The notes: generated from the sequence alone by a model not told the origin. DNA of 64,000 nucleotides from Salvia splendens (GCF_004379255.2 NC_056043.1:496001-560000), one strand, 5' to 3'. Positions 9,475 to 21,572 are shown, counted from the first letter of the stretch. Translations and numbers: made by a program.

Positions 9475-12400
9475 ATGGCGGACGCAGCAACAGAGTTCCT
9501 GCTGAACAACCTGAAGGAGCTGGTGCAGCACGAAGCCCATTTGATCAACGACACGGAGGGAAACATCAAGAAGTTGGAAAGCGATCTACTCCACTTCCAA
9601 GCCTTCCTCAAGGACACGGTGAAGATGAGGAAAAGCAACGAGCGAATAAAGCTGATGCGGAAGGAGATTCACGATGCTGTTTATGACGTCGAAGACATCA
9701 TTGATGCATTCATGGTAAAGAACAGAGAAGCAGGGACGAGTAGTCGGTTTATCAAAAAAATCCTGACTGGCCACAAAAAGCTGCTCAATCTCCACAGCAT
9801 TGGGCAGACGGTGGAGGGCATCAGCGGCCGAGTCACACAGTTGAGGAATGACATCAACCTCATCACCGACGACGACAAAAAGGATACACCTTCTGAGGTA
9901 CCCTCTCATATTCATATGCTTTTTTTTAAATCTTTTAATTTCATCTATGATTACGAAAACAATTTCATATGCAATTAGTGGGGGACATCCATGGTGTCAT
10001 AGAGGGCTACCCAACAATTTTAACGTTTATGTATATACATTACCCATAAAATTGTGTAATCTAGTATGAGTGCAAGTCGGTTTGGAATTGGTCTTAGAAA
10101 TCTTCTATTTTAGTGGCCTGAGTTTGAATGTAATAGTTTAAAATTTCTAGATCCGCCCCTTGATGCAATACACTATCTAAATTGCCAACAAATCCTCTAA
10201 CTCTCAAAATCGGCTCAATACTAACATTAACATTCCATTTCTAATGGTGGTCATTGCTAGTGCAAGAAACCTCAAAGATTCATCATATTTGCTCCAACTT
10301 GGATTGCAAATCTTTTATTCATCGCCAACATTGACGATGATGGCCTTTTCCTCTTCCTATTCTTTACGTTCCTTGCTCCAATCCAAGATGATGGCCTCTT
10401 CTTCCTCTCCATCTTCCTTTCCTTGCTACCTTCTTCTATTATGTTCCTTCTTACCTTCTTCATATCCTCTTCCTCTTGTTACTCCCGCATACTGACATGA
10501 CAATCATGGCCTCTTCTTTTGCATCTTATTCTTCTTCTTCTTTCTTATTACAAGCCAAACATGAGAACTTATCCAAAAGACTAGCCAGTTAGGAAAAGAG
10601 ACCCTATTTGATCTATAAATCCAAAGCAATTGCTCTTCTTAACCGATGTGGGACATTAGCGTCCGTGACATTCATCATCTTCTTCTTAACATTCTTCTTT
10701 GTCCTCATCTTGCTCTTCTTCATTATCTTTGATCAAGATAATTTAGTGGAATGTTCCAATTGAGCTGATTATGAATGTTTGAGGGAGTCTTGGCATAGTT
10801 CATGTCCAATATGAACATTTTTCCACAATAATTATACAAGTATAATGAACCTAGGTTCATTTATTAGGACTTAGAAAGCAAATTTCTTCCTACACCTATT
10901 TGAACTCAAATAAACTTCTCCAACAGCCTCGACCACCAAGAAAGGACAAGAATGTGGTGGGCTTTGCAGACGTGACCGAACGCCTCATACGCCGTTTGAC
11001 TCAAGATGCCGACGGTCTTGATGTCATTTCTCTGACTGGTATGTTTGGGCTGGGCAAGACGACGTTGGCATGGAAGATTTATAATGATCCTGAAATCATC
11101 TTAAAGTTCCCTACCCGCGTATGGATTACTGTTTCAGCAAAGTTCACAAAGAAAGATATTTTTTTACGGATACTCGGCCAACTTACCACTCTAAACCCCG
11201 ACATGCGCGCCAAAGATGACGAGGAATTAGCTGATATTGTTTACAATTATCTCCGGGAGGGCACTTTCCTAATAGTGATGGATGATGTATGGAGCATACT
11301 TGCTTGGGAACAACTTAAAAAGGCTCTCCCGTTACAAGACAACAAAAGTAAAGTCTTGCTCACCAGTCGTGAAGAGAGTGTGGGAAGCGCTGCTAGTAAG
11401 CCAAGACCCTTCGAGCCATTGCGGCCCTTTGAGCCAGAAGAAAGCTGGGAGCTGTTCCGGTTGGAGGCACTGGGCAAGCTCGAATGCCCTTCTCAACTGG
11501 TAAAAGTCGGGAATAAAATTGCATATGATTGTGATGGACTGCCACTTGCGATAGTAGTCATAGGAGGCATCCTCTACGAGTTATCAGACCCAAAAAATGT
11601 GTTTGCAACTAAAAGGGAATGGATTAAAGTGTCGGAAGATGTGAACTCATATCTCAAAGACGACCCGCAAGAACGCATGACAAAATTCATATCTTTGAGT
11701 TATGAGAGCCTACCTCACTATTTGCGACCTTGCTTTCTCTATCTGGGACTGTTCCCAGAAGACTATGAGATTTCAGCTTCGAAATTGATCCGCATGTGGA
11801 TTGGAGAAGGGTTCATACAGCAGAAGGATGCCCGTACTTCATTGGAGGAGGTTGGACAGAATTATTTGAAGGATCTCGTCAGTAGAAACTTGGTCAAAGC
11901 TCTCAAGTTTAGAGCTGATGGTAATATCAAAACATGCCAGATTCATGATACCTTGCGTGATTTCTGCCGCAGTGAAGCTGCAACTGAAAACTTTCTCCAA
12001 GAGATCAGGCTCAATGAACAAGGACATTGTGTACCTCCAATCTCTGAGTGGTGCCGCCGTCTTTCTATTCATTCCGATTGCAAGAGCTATATCTCATCAA
12101 AATGTCTTACTCCTCGTGCCCGCTCATTTGTTTGTTTTTCCAAGGAGCCCTGTGATGACCTGTCTGGGAAAGAAAGCACAAACCTCATTAAAGCCTTTAA
12201 GTTTCTTAGAGTTTTCGATATTCAACCCTTGATATTGAAGGATATCGATACTGACCTCTACACTTTGATCCATATGAGGTACATTGCCTTGTTCATCACT
12301 TTGTCGATGCTTTCTCCAGATTTCAACAAGATTTCCAACATGCAAACTCTTATCATCAACACCACATCCCCTACCCTCGCTGTTAAAGCCAACATATGGA

Positions 12401-13155
12401 AGATGAGGTACTTGAGGTATTTTAAGACAAATGCCTCTGCAACTTTGCCCGCGGCCAAGTCATCATCTGATTGTGCAAATGAGCTTCAAACACTGGGCTT
12501 AATCTCCGTGGAGAGTTGCAAGGAACTTCATCTGCGGGCTCCCAATCTGAAGAAATTGGGCATCCGTGGGAAACTAGCATTGCTTTCCGACGAAAAGGGA
12601 CCTTTTGATAGTGTGAGGAAGATGAGATATCTGGGAAAGCTGAAACTAGTAAACGACAAGGCACAAGACACGGAGCGACTGAATTGCCTGCCAAAAGTTG
12701 ATCAATTCCCATCTGGACTTACAAGCCTCACACTGTGCTGGACTTCCCTCAAATGGCAAGAAATCTCTATTCTCAGATCGCTCCAGAAGCTTGAGGTGCT
12801 CAAGCTAAAATATCAAGCATTTATCGGGAGCACCTGGGAGTTAGAAGATGCGGGTGGAGGTTTTCCGTCTCTTCAATTCCTGCAGATTGAACAGACAGAT
12901 TTAGCTTTCTGGCAGGCTAAACCCCATCACTACCCCAAGCTTAGAAGCCTTGTGCTCAAGAACTGTGACAAGCTTCGTGACATTCCACTTGATCTGGCTA
13001 AAGTAAAGAGCTTCAAGATGTTGGATTTGACCACATGCACAGATGCAGTTGACGCGGCCAGGGATATTGCTGCTGAAAATGAAAATATATTTGGCAAAGA
13101 CTCTGAATTCAAGCTCTCTATCTTTCCTCCTCCTCCTCCTGCTCCTGCTAAATGA
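9475..13155 (+). CDS. NLR1: CC-NB-ARC-LRR immune receptor, R1/RPP13-like
   Basis: Two coding exons, 9475-9897 (donor at 9898) and 10927-13155 (acceptor ..ctccaacag), both phase 0, give 883 aa. Residues 1-141 form an Rx-type coiled coil starting MADAATEFLLNNLKEL. The NB-ARC has a P-loop GMFGLGKTT (~179-187), RNBS-A FPTRVWITVS, kinase-2 LIVMDDVW (~256-263), RNBS-B KVLLTSREE, CDGLPLAI (~343-350), RNBS-D CFLYLGLFPED and an MHD-type IHD (~480-482). Irregular LRRs run to the proline-rich end PPPPPAPAK. All switch motifs are intact, so it should act as a cytoplasmic ATP-gated pathogen sensor. The RNBS-C region has a tiny duplication (RPFEPLRPFEP). The intron is 1029 bp. Start choice: first in-frame ATG, giving the canonical CC start. 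Confidence 0.92.
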
Positions 13156-13400
13156 TCGAGATTCGTTTATCATTGGCAGGTGAGTTATCTTTCAAATGCT
13201 TACCCCAACTTAATCTTTATAATTTCATGTTATATACTCTCATATCTATTATCGCTTGTTTTATGCAGCATAGGTCACACATTTCAAGCTTCTAATCAGG
13301 TAGAGTTTTTGTAACCTAAACTTTTTCTACATCTTTTATTACTCTTGTTGTTTCAGTGGTTGATACATAGCTTGCATTGTTTCACAGAGGGTCGCTAGAA
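13156..13400 (+). other. NLR1 3' UTR with two likely introns
   Basis: After the stop, the sequence ggcag|gtgagt (donor 13180) pairs with ttatgcag (acceptor ends 13268), and atcag|gtagag (donor ~13301) pairs with ttcacag (acceptor ends ~13387). These are good splice sites giving two short introns in the 3' UTR. I infer them from consensus only. Confidence 0.5.
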
Positions 13401-14779
13401 TAACTGCTGCACTTGGCTTGTTCTTATGTTGAACTGTTTCCCTTCTTCGAATAGTCGAGCGTGTTTGCTCGGATTTGAATAAATGCCGCACTTGATTCGG
13501 CTTGTACGCTGAACTTGCAAAACATTGCCTTGCTGTGTTGTTACTTGTATTAGATCTGATTTCGCTCTTTATGGCGGATCAGATCATTTATTTTTGCCAT
13601 CTTAATATGTATGTGTTCATTATGCACATGTTTTGAACATTGGTGATCATTTTTCCCTCATGTGATTGTTTTGTTCATCATATCTTCATATGGAATATGA
13701 TTGTTTCTGTTTTCTTAATGACACTCTGAAGCACTAGGCATAAACATGGAAGATCATGCTTTTAACAGATGGCATAATCATATTTAACAGAATCTTGCTC
13801 AATCCATCAATTTCATACTTATACTCACATGAATGCATCATTAACATAGAGTACTATTTGTATAAGCAATAAGATGAACTTAATTAAGAAAACAGAGCAA
13901 AATTTTGCACCTTTCAATTTTATTCAGAATTTCTGCCCAAATCAGACTAACTCCATTACCAATTCAAGCAATCAATCACCAAATCCTAAGAGAGGGGGTG
14001 AAGTTCCTTCAATTCAATCTATATTTTGAAGCTTAGAGAAAAGCAAGGTACAATGAATTCATACCTTAATTTCACAGGATTTGAGTTGAAGCTGGAACCT
14101 CACAAGCCAGAAAACTTAATTAATAAAGGTTTGGAGAGATAGAAGAATATGGAATGAGCTGTGTGAAATGCGGTGAACACGGTGGAAGTGACGAAGTGAT
14201 ACGGCGGCGGTGGCGGTGGCCGAGTTGGGTATAGAAAAAGTGGTCTAATTTTGACTTTTTGAAATAAACTTCCAATATTAATTGGGCTTTTAAATTCTAT
14301 TCTCCACTGCTTTCTTTATTAATGTGGTTAAGCCCATTGTTTTACAATCTATAGCTAATCATACAATACTACTTATTAGGATTCATTTTAATCTTCTTGA
14401 GTTTGTTTCTCGAGTCTTATCAAGATAATCGAACAGGGTTTGGGATTCCTGTAAATGTTGGAATAATATATCGTTATTTCCCTGCATCACTATCTGAAAA
14501 TTACAAGACCGACCTTTCGAATGTTTTACAGACCAACATTTCATGTCCAAATCAAGAAATACATAAACATAAATAAATAAATAAAACCATACACATAATA
14601 AAACACGCATGGTGATGCTTCTTAGATTTGAAAGCTTGATCATCAAATCCGCCATATCTCAGCTTCTTGTCAATACACCTAAAAAGCTAAACAAAAAACC
14701 ACAGTTACTTATCAAATTCCTTGTCAATGTATGAATCTATAAAAACAAGATCTAACAAGGAGAATCAAATCAAGTAACC
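13401..14779. other. Spacer between the tail-to-tail NLR1 and NLR2
   Basis: About 1.4 kb holding the 3' flanks of both genes. There is a GC-richer patch at 14165-14235 (cggcggcggtggcggtgg) but no gene I can support. The 90-codon ORF on the minus strand at 14383-14655 may be part of the NLR2 3' UTR. Confidence 0.4.
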
Positions 14780-17725
14780 TTATAACTGTCGAACTAGAAG
14801 GACTCGATCATTGAACTCCTTCTGATAGTCACGGATCCCTTGGACACACTTGAGAAGAGGATCGTTCGTACGATCAACCTCAATCAGTTTAAGTTCTAAA
14901 ATGTTACCAATGTCTTCCGGAATCTTCTTTAGCTTACCACAACGATTGAGCACTAGCCGTTTCAGACCTAGGAAATGGTCCTTTTTAGTCTTCCATTCCT
15001 CCAAATCAGATTCCTGAATTAGCAAATATTCTAGTTTATCAAACAAATCCCCTACTTCTTCTTCTTGTTCTTGTTCTTCTTCTTCTTCTTCTTCATCATC
15101 GTCATCATCACTGTCTTCTTGAATAGTGCTCCACGCACGGCCTTCAAAGGCATGATCTCTCAGTTTGAGCACTTGAAGCTCGGGGAGAGTAGAAATAGCC
15201 TTCATATATTCCCAAGGGAATCGCCAACCGCTCAAGGTTAACTTCTTCAGCGATTTCGGGAAAACAGGCTTTGCTTTTTTCTCAAGAAGAGAGCCTTTCT
15301 TCACAACTAATGTCAGCTTCTCAAGTTGAGTCAGGAGATGAAGATTGTGGAGCTGATAGTCTTCATTTGGGTATTTATCTCCAAAATAAGTGATTGCCAA
15401 TTTCTTCAAATTGTAAAGTAATCCCATTATCTGTTCTGTACATATAAGCTTCTTCACCACATTCAGTGTGAGCAGCTCCTTCAGAGCGGAGGCCGCTCCT
15501 TTTGGATCTGGCAGGAGATCGAAAAAGGAGACGAGATGAGTCAGAAGCGGCAACATCCAAATCTCCAAGGGGAGATCCACGTTGTCGTTTGAGTGGTGCC
15601 TCAGCCTCTTGCTCGGGCGAACTATCAAGGCCCGCAAATTTTGAAGCCTTGATATGGCGTATGGAACCTCCATTGGACACCCGAAGGCAAGGTACCTGTT
15701 TCATTCCAAACATGAAAGCTTCTCCCAAACGACTAGCATGTTTTAGATGAGAAAGTTCATTTAGTCTGTAAATACGCATAGGCAATAGAGAACTGAAACC
15801 GCTATATATGTCTCATGGGAAAATTCTCTTATCACCGGGTGCCATAGAATTTCTATAATGGTATCAGAGTTGGTCGTTGACTTGGCCAAATCTAACCTAA
15901 CAGTATATTTGGACTAAAAATGGGACTGGCCCAACAATATGGAACAATAGAATATGTAATAGTACCTCAAATGAAAGAGCTCGAACACGGGAGCTGGGAG
16001 CGAGTACGCATCAGTGTCCACCACATCCAGCACCCTCAGCAACTTGAACTTTCGCAGTCCGCCTAATGAGCTCTCATTAGGCTGGAAGGTCAAACACGAC
16101 CGCAGCGTTGAGGCATAAGCTCTAGCAAGGCGCGTGAGATCCGTATGGCCAATACTCAGCCGGCGCTCATAGTTCTCATCTAGAGCCTGCGACTTGGCCA
16201 TATCACGGACCATATCGTGTATGTTGCAGCTTTTGAAATCGGCGTTTGGCTTGAGAGAAGTGATCAAAGGCAGATTTCGCCTCACGAGCTTGTACAAGTA
16301 ATCTTTAGCCTCATTTTCATTTCCAACGAATCCTTCAGCTATCCATAACTTGATAAGCTTCGAGATCCGGATCTCGTGATCTTCCGGAAAACCACCCATG
16401 TACAAGAAACATGGCCTCAAATCAACGGGTAGATATGTGTAACTCAACGCGATTCTCTTTCCGAACTCAGTAGTACTCTCAACCGCGGATTTCACATCTC
16501 TTGCAATGTCACCCCATGCTTCCATTTTCTCCTCTAATAAGATACCTGAAAAGATATATGAACTAGTTTAAGATATCTCTATTTACATACACAATACAAT
16601 ACAATACAATACAATACTGATTATGAATCTAGCTAGATCTGTATAAATAATACCTCCAATAAGCACGATCGCAAGTGGCAATCCTTCACAACCGGCAACA
16701 ACTTCCCACGCGATCTTTTCCATATCCGATTCAAGCTCCCTGTCTCGAAACGCCTTTTTCTTGAGCAGAATCCAACTATTCTCAGGAGTCATGAGCTTCA
16801 TCTTGTGAGGAATGGAAGCGGTGACATGAGAAGCCACACTCTCATCCCGGGTGGTGATCACAATCCGACTCCCGTCACACTTATTGGGGTTGCCAAACGC
16901 CTTCCTTATGTCGTCCCACGCCTTGGCGCTCCACAGATCATCCACCACAATCAGGTACTTCTTCAGTGTCAAAATCCTGTGCAGTTTATTTTCCACCGTC
17001 TCACTTTTGTCTACAAGAGTGTCAGGAATCTGTTGCTCCAGTGCATACAGAAGCTCCCCAAATATGTTTTCCACTTTATAATTATGGGACACAACGATCC
17101 AGGCGCGGACAGGAAACTCGTTGATGACATCCTCTTCATTGTAAACAGTTCTAGCCAGAGTCGTCTTCCCAATGCCACCCATCCCCGTGATGGGGATGAT
17201 CTGCCGCTGGGACGACGGCTGTCCGCACATCAAACCTTTAATATTTTTCAAATACTCCTCCAGGCCAACCGTGTCATTATCAATCTCAGGCTGGGACACC
17301 GGGCCGGACGAGGCTGTTGTTGCTGGACGCACGCCGTGCTGTTGTTGGATCTCCGCCATCTGTTTAGCGATGGGGGAGATTTCCTCCATCACTACGTCCA
17401 GCTCACGGAAATCGTACAGGATCTCTGTGCGATTGCGTGGGCGGCCGACAGCGGCCATTTTCTCGGCCTTGAGGTTCCAGCGGTAGTGCTCGTAGATGAA
17501 GTGCTCCATCACGTCTTCGGCTTGGTTGGCGGCGTTGCTGACGTCTGTTTCGAAAGGCGCTGCTTCCTTGGGATACTTTTGGAGGAACAGTTTGATGGAT
17601 TCTATCCATGCGAGGAGATCTTTTATCTGTCGCTTTCCTTCATCGGAAATAGGGTACTTTTGAGGGTCGAGATTCAGGATTCGGTCTACGGTTTGGATGA
17701 GTGAATGGCAAACAGCATAAGCCAT
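14780..17725 (-). CDS. NLR2: CC-NB-ARC-LRR immune receptor, R1-like
   Basis: Three exons join in phase: 17725-16654, 16545-15966 and 15695-14780 (introns 108 and 270 bp, all GT-AG), giving 855 aa. The N-terminal CC starts MAYAVCHSLIQTVDRIL. The NB-ARC carries GMGGIGKTT (~181-189), kinase-2 LIVVDDLW (~258-265), RNBS-B GSRIVITTRDE, CEGLPLAI (~346-353), CFLYMGGFPED and CNIHDMVRD at the MHD site. The first splice falls exactly in the GG after GLPL and restores GILLEE; the second restores HLRYLAFG. The LRR part holds an unusual acidic run of ~17 Asp/Glu/Gln residues (15048-15120). Intron 1 contains a short (AATAC)n run at 16592-16616. All core motifs are intact and I see no break, so it is probably functional. 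Confidence 0.9.
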
Positions 17726-17815
17726 ATTTTGCAGAAATATTAGAGAGGAAGAAGAAGAAGTTGAATTGTTGGGTTTTTGATAAGTTTTTGTATTATGCTA
17801 CTCTAACTGCACCAA

Positions 17816-17827
17816 AACGACGTCGTT
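17816..17827. promoter_or_regulatory. 12-bp ACGT-core palindrome upstream of NLR2
   Basis: The perfect palindrome AACGACGTCGTT lies ~90 bases upstream of the NLR2 start codon. It has the GACGTC core bound by plant bZIP (TGA/C-box type) factors. Its position suits a proximal promoter or 5' UTR. Binding is inference. Confidence 0.35.
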
Positions 17828-18354
17828 GTGTTTGACTTTCCATTTTGACACCATGTCATCTCCGACTTATTTAAAATTATAGGATTTAATCTTGCCAAAT
17901 TATTTTATTGTTATAAATTCACTACAAGTTCAAAAGTTCATGGATTTTTTCACTATATTCAAAGTTGGTAGTGTATTTTCCTACTATTAGGCCTAATAGT
18001 AATAGATAGTTGCTTGATAATGCTCTTCTAGCCATTTCACTCACATGAGAGTGAGATGTCGCAAAATATTGAGAAAAAGAAAATTGAGAATAAAATTCAA
18101 AATAGAGTCATTATTAAATAAATATTGGCTAGTGTACGCGTATTACACCTAATTGTGTATTTAACTAAGCGATATAATGTAATGAAGGAATCAATATCTG
18201 GCCCCAGTGTTTAATTAAAGTCGACATTGATGGGGATTTCCATATTAATTATTGAAATAAATATTAATTTCATAAAGTAAATAGTTGCGCAATATCTGGA
18301 TCATTGACTTTAGAAACATGGGATATAAGCTGTAATAATAAGTTGAATTTTTTT
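17828..18354. other. AT-rich upstream flank of NLR2
   Basis: Promoter-side flank with no ORF or recognisable element beyond the palindrome. Confidence 0.4.
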
Positions 18355-19960
18355 AAAAAGCTCAGTATTCCACTCTCATTAATATACTCCAATTAATGAT
18401 GTAGCAAGAAATTAATATCAGTTGTCTTATAAAATAGTTTGCCACCTCAAGTTTTATATTGTTCCAATTAGAAACGAACAAATCCTAACTCGATATATAT
18501 TAATTAAATTTAATTAGAAATGATGCACTGTATATATGAAAGCACACAACTGTTTATCGAATTTTTATACGTTGATCATGTAGGGATGGATACATTAGAC
18601 ATATGCATAACTATTTGAGGATGCTGAAATAAAACTAATATTAACCCTTCAATCACCTATTTTCTGCGCAGTAAGTATTTAAGTTCGTATCATTTACTAT
18701 TAAGACTATTAATTGGTTTTGGATTAACCAATAAATGATCATGTGCATGTGCATCGATTCTATGAATATTTCACATGCTAAAATGGATGGTTGTTAGAAT
18801 TTATTTTATCTGTTTGAGATCATTTGAATCATGAGGCTGGTTGTTAGAGTTAGTAAACTGCAAGTAGGGCTGACAATTTTTGATACGACACGATAACACG
18901 ATATGAACCAGCACGAAAATAATGGGTTTGGGTCAGAGCTTATTGGGTTCGTGTCCTTATCGGGTCGACCCGTTAAGGACACGAAAATTTCGTGTCGTGT
19001 TCGTGTCGGGTTCGTGTTATTTGTTAACAATACGTGTCCGTGTCGTGTTCGTGTTGTGTTCGTGTTATCCGTTAATAAATAATATTTTAATATTATTAAT
19101 TCTTATTATTTTCATTTTTAATAGGTTTAACCGTTATCAGGTCGTGTTGTTATCGAGTCGTTATCGTGTCATCTCGTGTACGTGTTGTTATCGTGTCGTG
19201 TTGACCCGAATTGGTTCGTGTCGTTAATGGGTTCGTGTCGTGTTCGTGTCTGAGGGTTTCGTGTCGTGTTCGTGTTCGTGTTTGAGGTTTTCTTAACGGG
19301 TCGTGTTCGTGTTTGTTGTTATCATGTTCGTGTCGTTATCGTGTTGAAACGATAACGACCCGACACGCACGATTCGCCACCCCTAACTGCAAGTGGGGTT
19401 TTTTTTAGGAACGTGAGAGGTGGCTAATTTAAAGATCAAACTATTGTTTAATGACAAGTTACATTTTTCTAATTTTCAATGACCGATAATTTCGATGGCA
19501 AAACAACCAGTGGGACGGTCAATTATTTTAATTCAATGCCACCCCCACCAGCTAGCACTTTGTAGAATGTGACACATTAATATTGAATGGCAAGTTGATA
19601 TTTATTTTCTTTCGTAAAACAATGTTGATGTCTCTCATAAACTGATTAATTAGTATTATAGAAGCGTAATTAGACTTGCATAGAATAAATTAAATCATTA
19701 TTTGCACTTTAACAATAATTCCAAGAAGTGGTTGAGTATTAAGTTTAATACAACAAAAAAGAGGAAAAACAATAACATTTTAATAGTCAACAACTAGGTG
19801 TAGAAGAGCAATCATCTTAATTTTGTTATCACTAAATACATTTACTTGAATAAAAACAGATAAACACATTTAGTTTAAGAGTCAACAATGAGGTGTAGAA
19901 GAGCAATTAACAATCACTTAAATATTATGGTAATAATTAACTCAGTCTTTCTTTTCTACT
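18355..19960 (+). repeat. NLR-associated spacer repeat, copy 1 (interrupted)
   Basis: Contains the blocks ccactctcattaatatactc (18370), gttccaattagaaa (18465), tggttgttagaatttatttt (18785), gttagtaaactgcaag (18849) and, after a 521-bp insertion, aggaacgtgagaggtggcta and aatgccacccccaccag. The same ordered blocks recur at 31.2-32.1, 44.4-44.7 and 45.3-46.2 kb. This is segmental duplication of non-coding DNA around the NLR genes. Confidence 0.8.
18865..19385. mobile_element. hAT-type MITE (521 bp) with 8-bp TSD
   Basis: The element has ends tagggctgacaa and ttcgccacccct(a), an imperfect terminal inverted repeat of the TAGGGGTGGCAA type common in plant non-autonomous hAT elements. It is flanked by exact copies of actgcaag (18857-18864 and 19386-19393), the 8-bp TSD expected for hAT. 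Inside, gtcgtgttcgtg-like sequence repeats many times and there is no ORF of substance. Paralogous spacer copies carry the unoccupied site. Confidence 0.88.
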
Positions 19961-19985
19961 TCATTCTCTATTTTACTTTATTCAC

Positions 19986-20137
19986 TTTTTTTTTTTTTTT
20001 AAATTAACTTCATATATTTATATCATATATATGAAGGAGGAAATTACAAATCAACTCCTATAATAAGGAGGAAAGACAAATTACGCCACCCAGGGTTCGA
20101 ACTCGAGACCTCCAGGATGGACGCGGTATCCAGCACC
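19986..20137 (-). mobile_element. SINE-like retroposon with A-tail and target-site duplication
   Basis: Read on the minus strand, a ~150-bp segment starts near 20137 (gggtgctgg), has a pol III B-box-like gttcgaaccc (around 20092) and ends in an A-tail (T15 at 19986-20000 on +). A direct repeat ctttattcactttt flanks it at 19976-19989 and 20138-20151, the signature of LINE-mediated insertion. I cannot place an A box with confidence, so a 5' truncation is possible. Confidence 0.72.
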
Positions 20138-20393
20138 CTTTATTCACTTTTCTATTTGTTCTCTTTACTTTTTTATTTCTCTTAGTATTTTCTTTTTACA
20201 TATCTACTCAACATACTAAACACTAATTTCTTAAATTTCGTGCTAAAAAGTAATGCCTCAACTATGAAAAGACGAAGAAAGTAGTATTTTAGAAGTCAAC
20301 AACAATTTTACATTAAATTGTGCTACCAAATTGATTTATTAATGTAGACTTTGCTATTTTTTGAATTGCAATATTAAATTTAAAGATAACGAT

Positions 20394-20707
20394 CACTAAA
20401 AAAACTAATTAGTGACGTGGCGAAAATTTCAAGAATTAGTGACGGATATATGATGAAAAGCGTCAGTCACTAATTGGTGACAGAGTAGTCCGTCACTAAT
20501 CCAAACTTTCTAAGGCAGCCGCCTTTGATTTCCGTTACTATAGTTTTAGCGACAGATAAATCCGTCACTAATATTTTTTAGTTACAAACTTTTTAATGAC
20601 GGGTCAATATTCATTCTGTCACTAATTATGTTAAGTGCCTAAATTTTGCTAATTAGTGACGGAATTACGGATAATTCCTTCAGTAACTTGTGAATTTTTT
20701 TGTAGTG
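20394..20707. mobile_element. CACTA-type MITE (314 bp) with GAT target duplication
   Basis: Ends are CACTAAAAAAACT and the reverse of CACTACAAAAAAATTC. The 3-bp sequence gat flanks both sides (20391-20393, 20708-20710), the TSD size of CACTA elements. Inside, attagtgacgg and its complement recur as subterminal motifs. It is non-coding and so non-autonomous. Confidence 0.82.
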
Positions 20708-20710
20708 GAT

Positions 20711-21109
20711 ACAATTGTATATGTGAACCTGAAACCTTCGGTCTTAGATATAAACTACTACTAAAATGGCATTAGATTATGAATGTGGAAGCTCCTTGTA
20801 ATCTTGAGAACAATAATGATTTTGAATAATTGCAAAACATGTATGTATATCTATATCAATGAATCTGATTATAGTATAATAATTTTAATTAATCTTATCT
20901 ATTATTTAAAAATAAATGTCAATTATTTAGGACTAAAATCGAAGAATCATGATTATTGTACATATTAGCAACGGTGGACATCGTGATTGATGACACAAGC
21001 AACAATGTTTTGGATGGTTTACACATATGCTACTTCCCATTTATACTTGTTAACAAACTAAATAAGTAAGTAACATCTAGACCTTTTTTTTGTGCGCGTC
21101 GTCAACTTC
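20711..21109. other. AT-rich spacer
   Basis: No gene or repeat structure recognised. Confidence 0.5.
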
Positions 21110-21572
21110 CAACTTGGACACATGCACTGAAATAGAGTGTACTAAAACACACACTAGAGAGAGATATAGAGATGAGGGCAGAAGAAATTGACAAATTATA
21201 TTATACTCCGTAGTACAATAAATCTATTTATACTTATTTACATTTATGCGGTTCGACTCACTTTCGCATTCCAGGAAATAACTGACAAAGAAAACCCGAA
21301 ATGGAACTCATAATTATGCTCGACTCGATACATGGAAACTAATGAGATACCAAAAATAAAGGATATATTAAGGAAATAATCGTAGACAAAATCTTCAAGA
21401 TACCGTGGTTCATGAACTTCGCGACGAGAGTGGTGAAGAAGTGGCCGAGCCGGTGAGTTCCGCCTTCATCTCTCTGCTCGTCAAGGTACACGTATCGGTC
21501 AACATCATACCATCTTCAACTTGTATCTTTCTAATGTATTTTGTTTACAAAAGCAATAAACCAAGTTATTTG
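21110..21572 (-). repeat. NLR downstream block, copy A
   Basis: Conserved non-coding block that sits 3' of the minus-strand NLR genes. Motifs include gcggttcgactc, gacaaagaaaaccc, ctcgactcgatacatgg and gtacacgtatcggtcaaca. Matching blocks lie at 33225-33522 (gene B) and 38975-39550 (gene D). Copy A is separated from gene A by the copia insertion. It may be a conserved 3' UTR; no shared reading frame is preserved. Confidence 0.7.

Noticed and set aside
10244..10495. ORFs within the NLR1 intron
   Set aside because: CT-rich low-complexity sequence; no homology recognised, and it lies between phase-matched splice sites.
10640..10670. gatgtgggac motif reminiscent of TRIM/Cassandra-type LTRs
   Set aside because: No paired LTRs, PBS or 5S-like promoter found nearby.
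14383..14655. 90-codon minus-strand ORF downstream of NLR2
   Set aside because: Low-complexity hydrophobic start and no recognised relative; more likely NLR2 3' UTR.
16805..17704. 299-codon ORF on + opposite NLR2
   Set aside because: Antisense shadow of the NLR2 CC-NB-ARC exon, whose motifs and splice sites are unmistakable.
20085..20110. tRNA gene suggested by a B-box-like sequence
   Set aside because: No cloverleaf can be drawn; TSD and A-tail show a retroposon instead.
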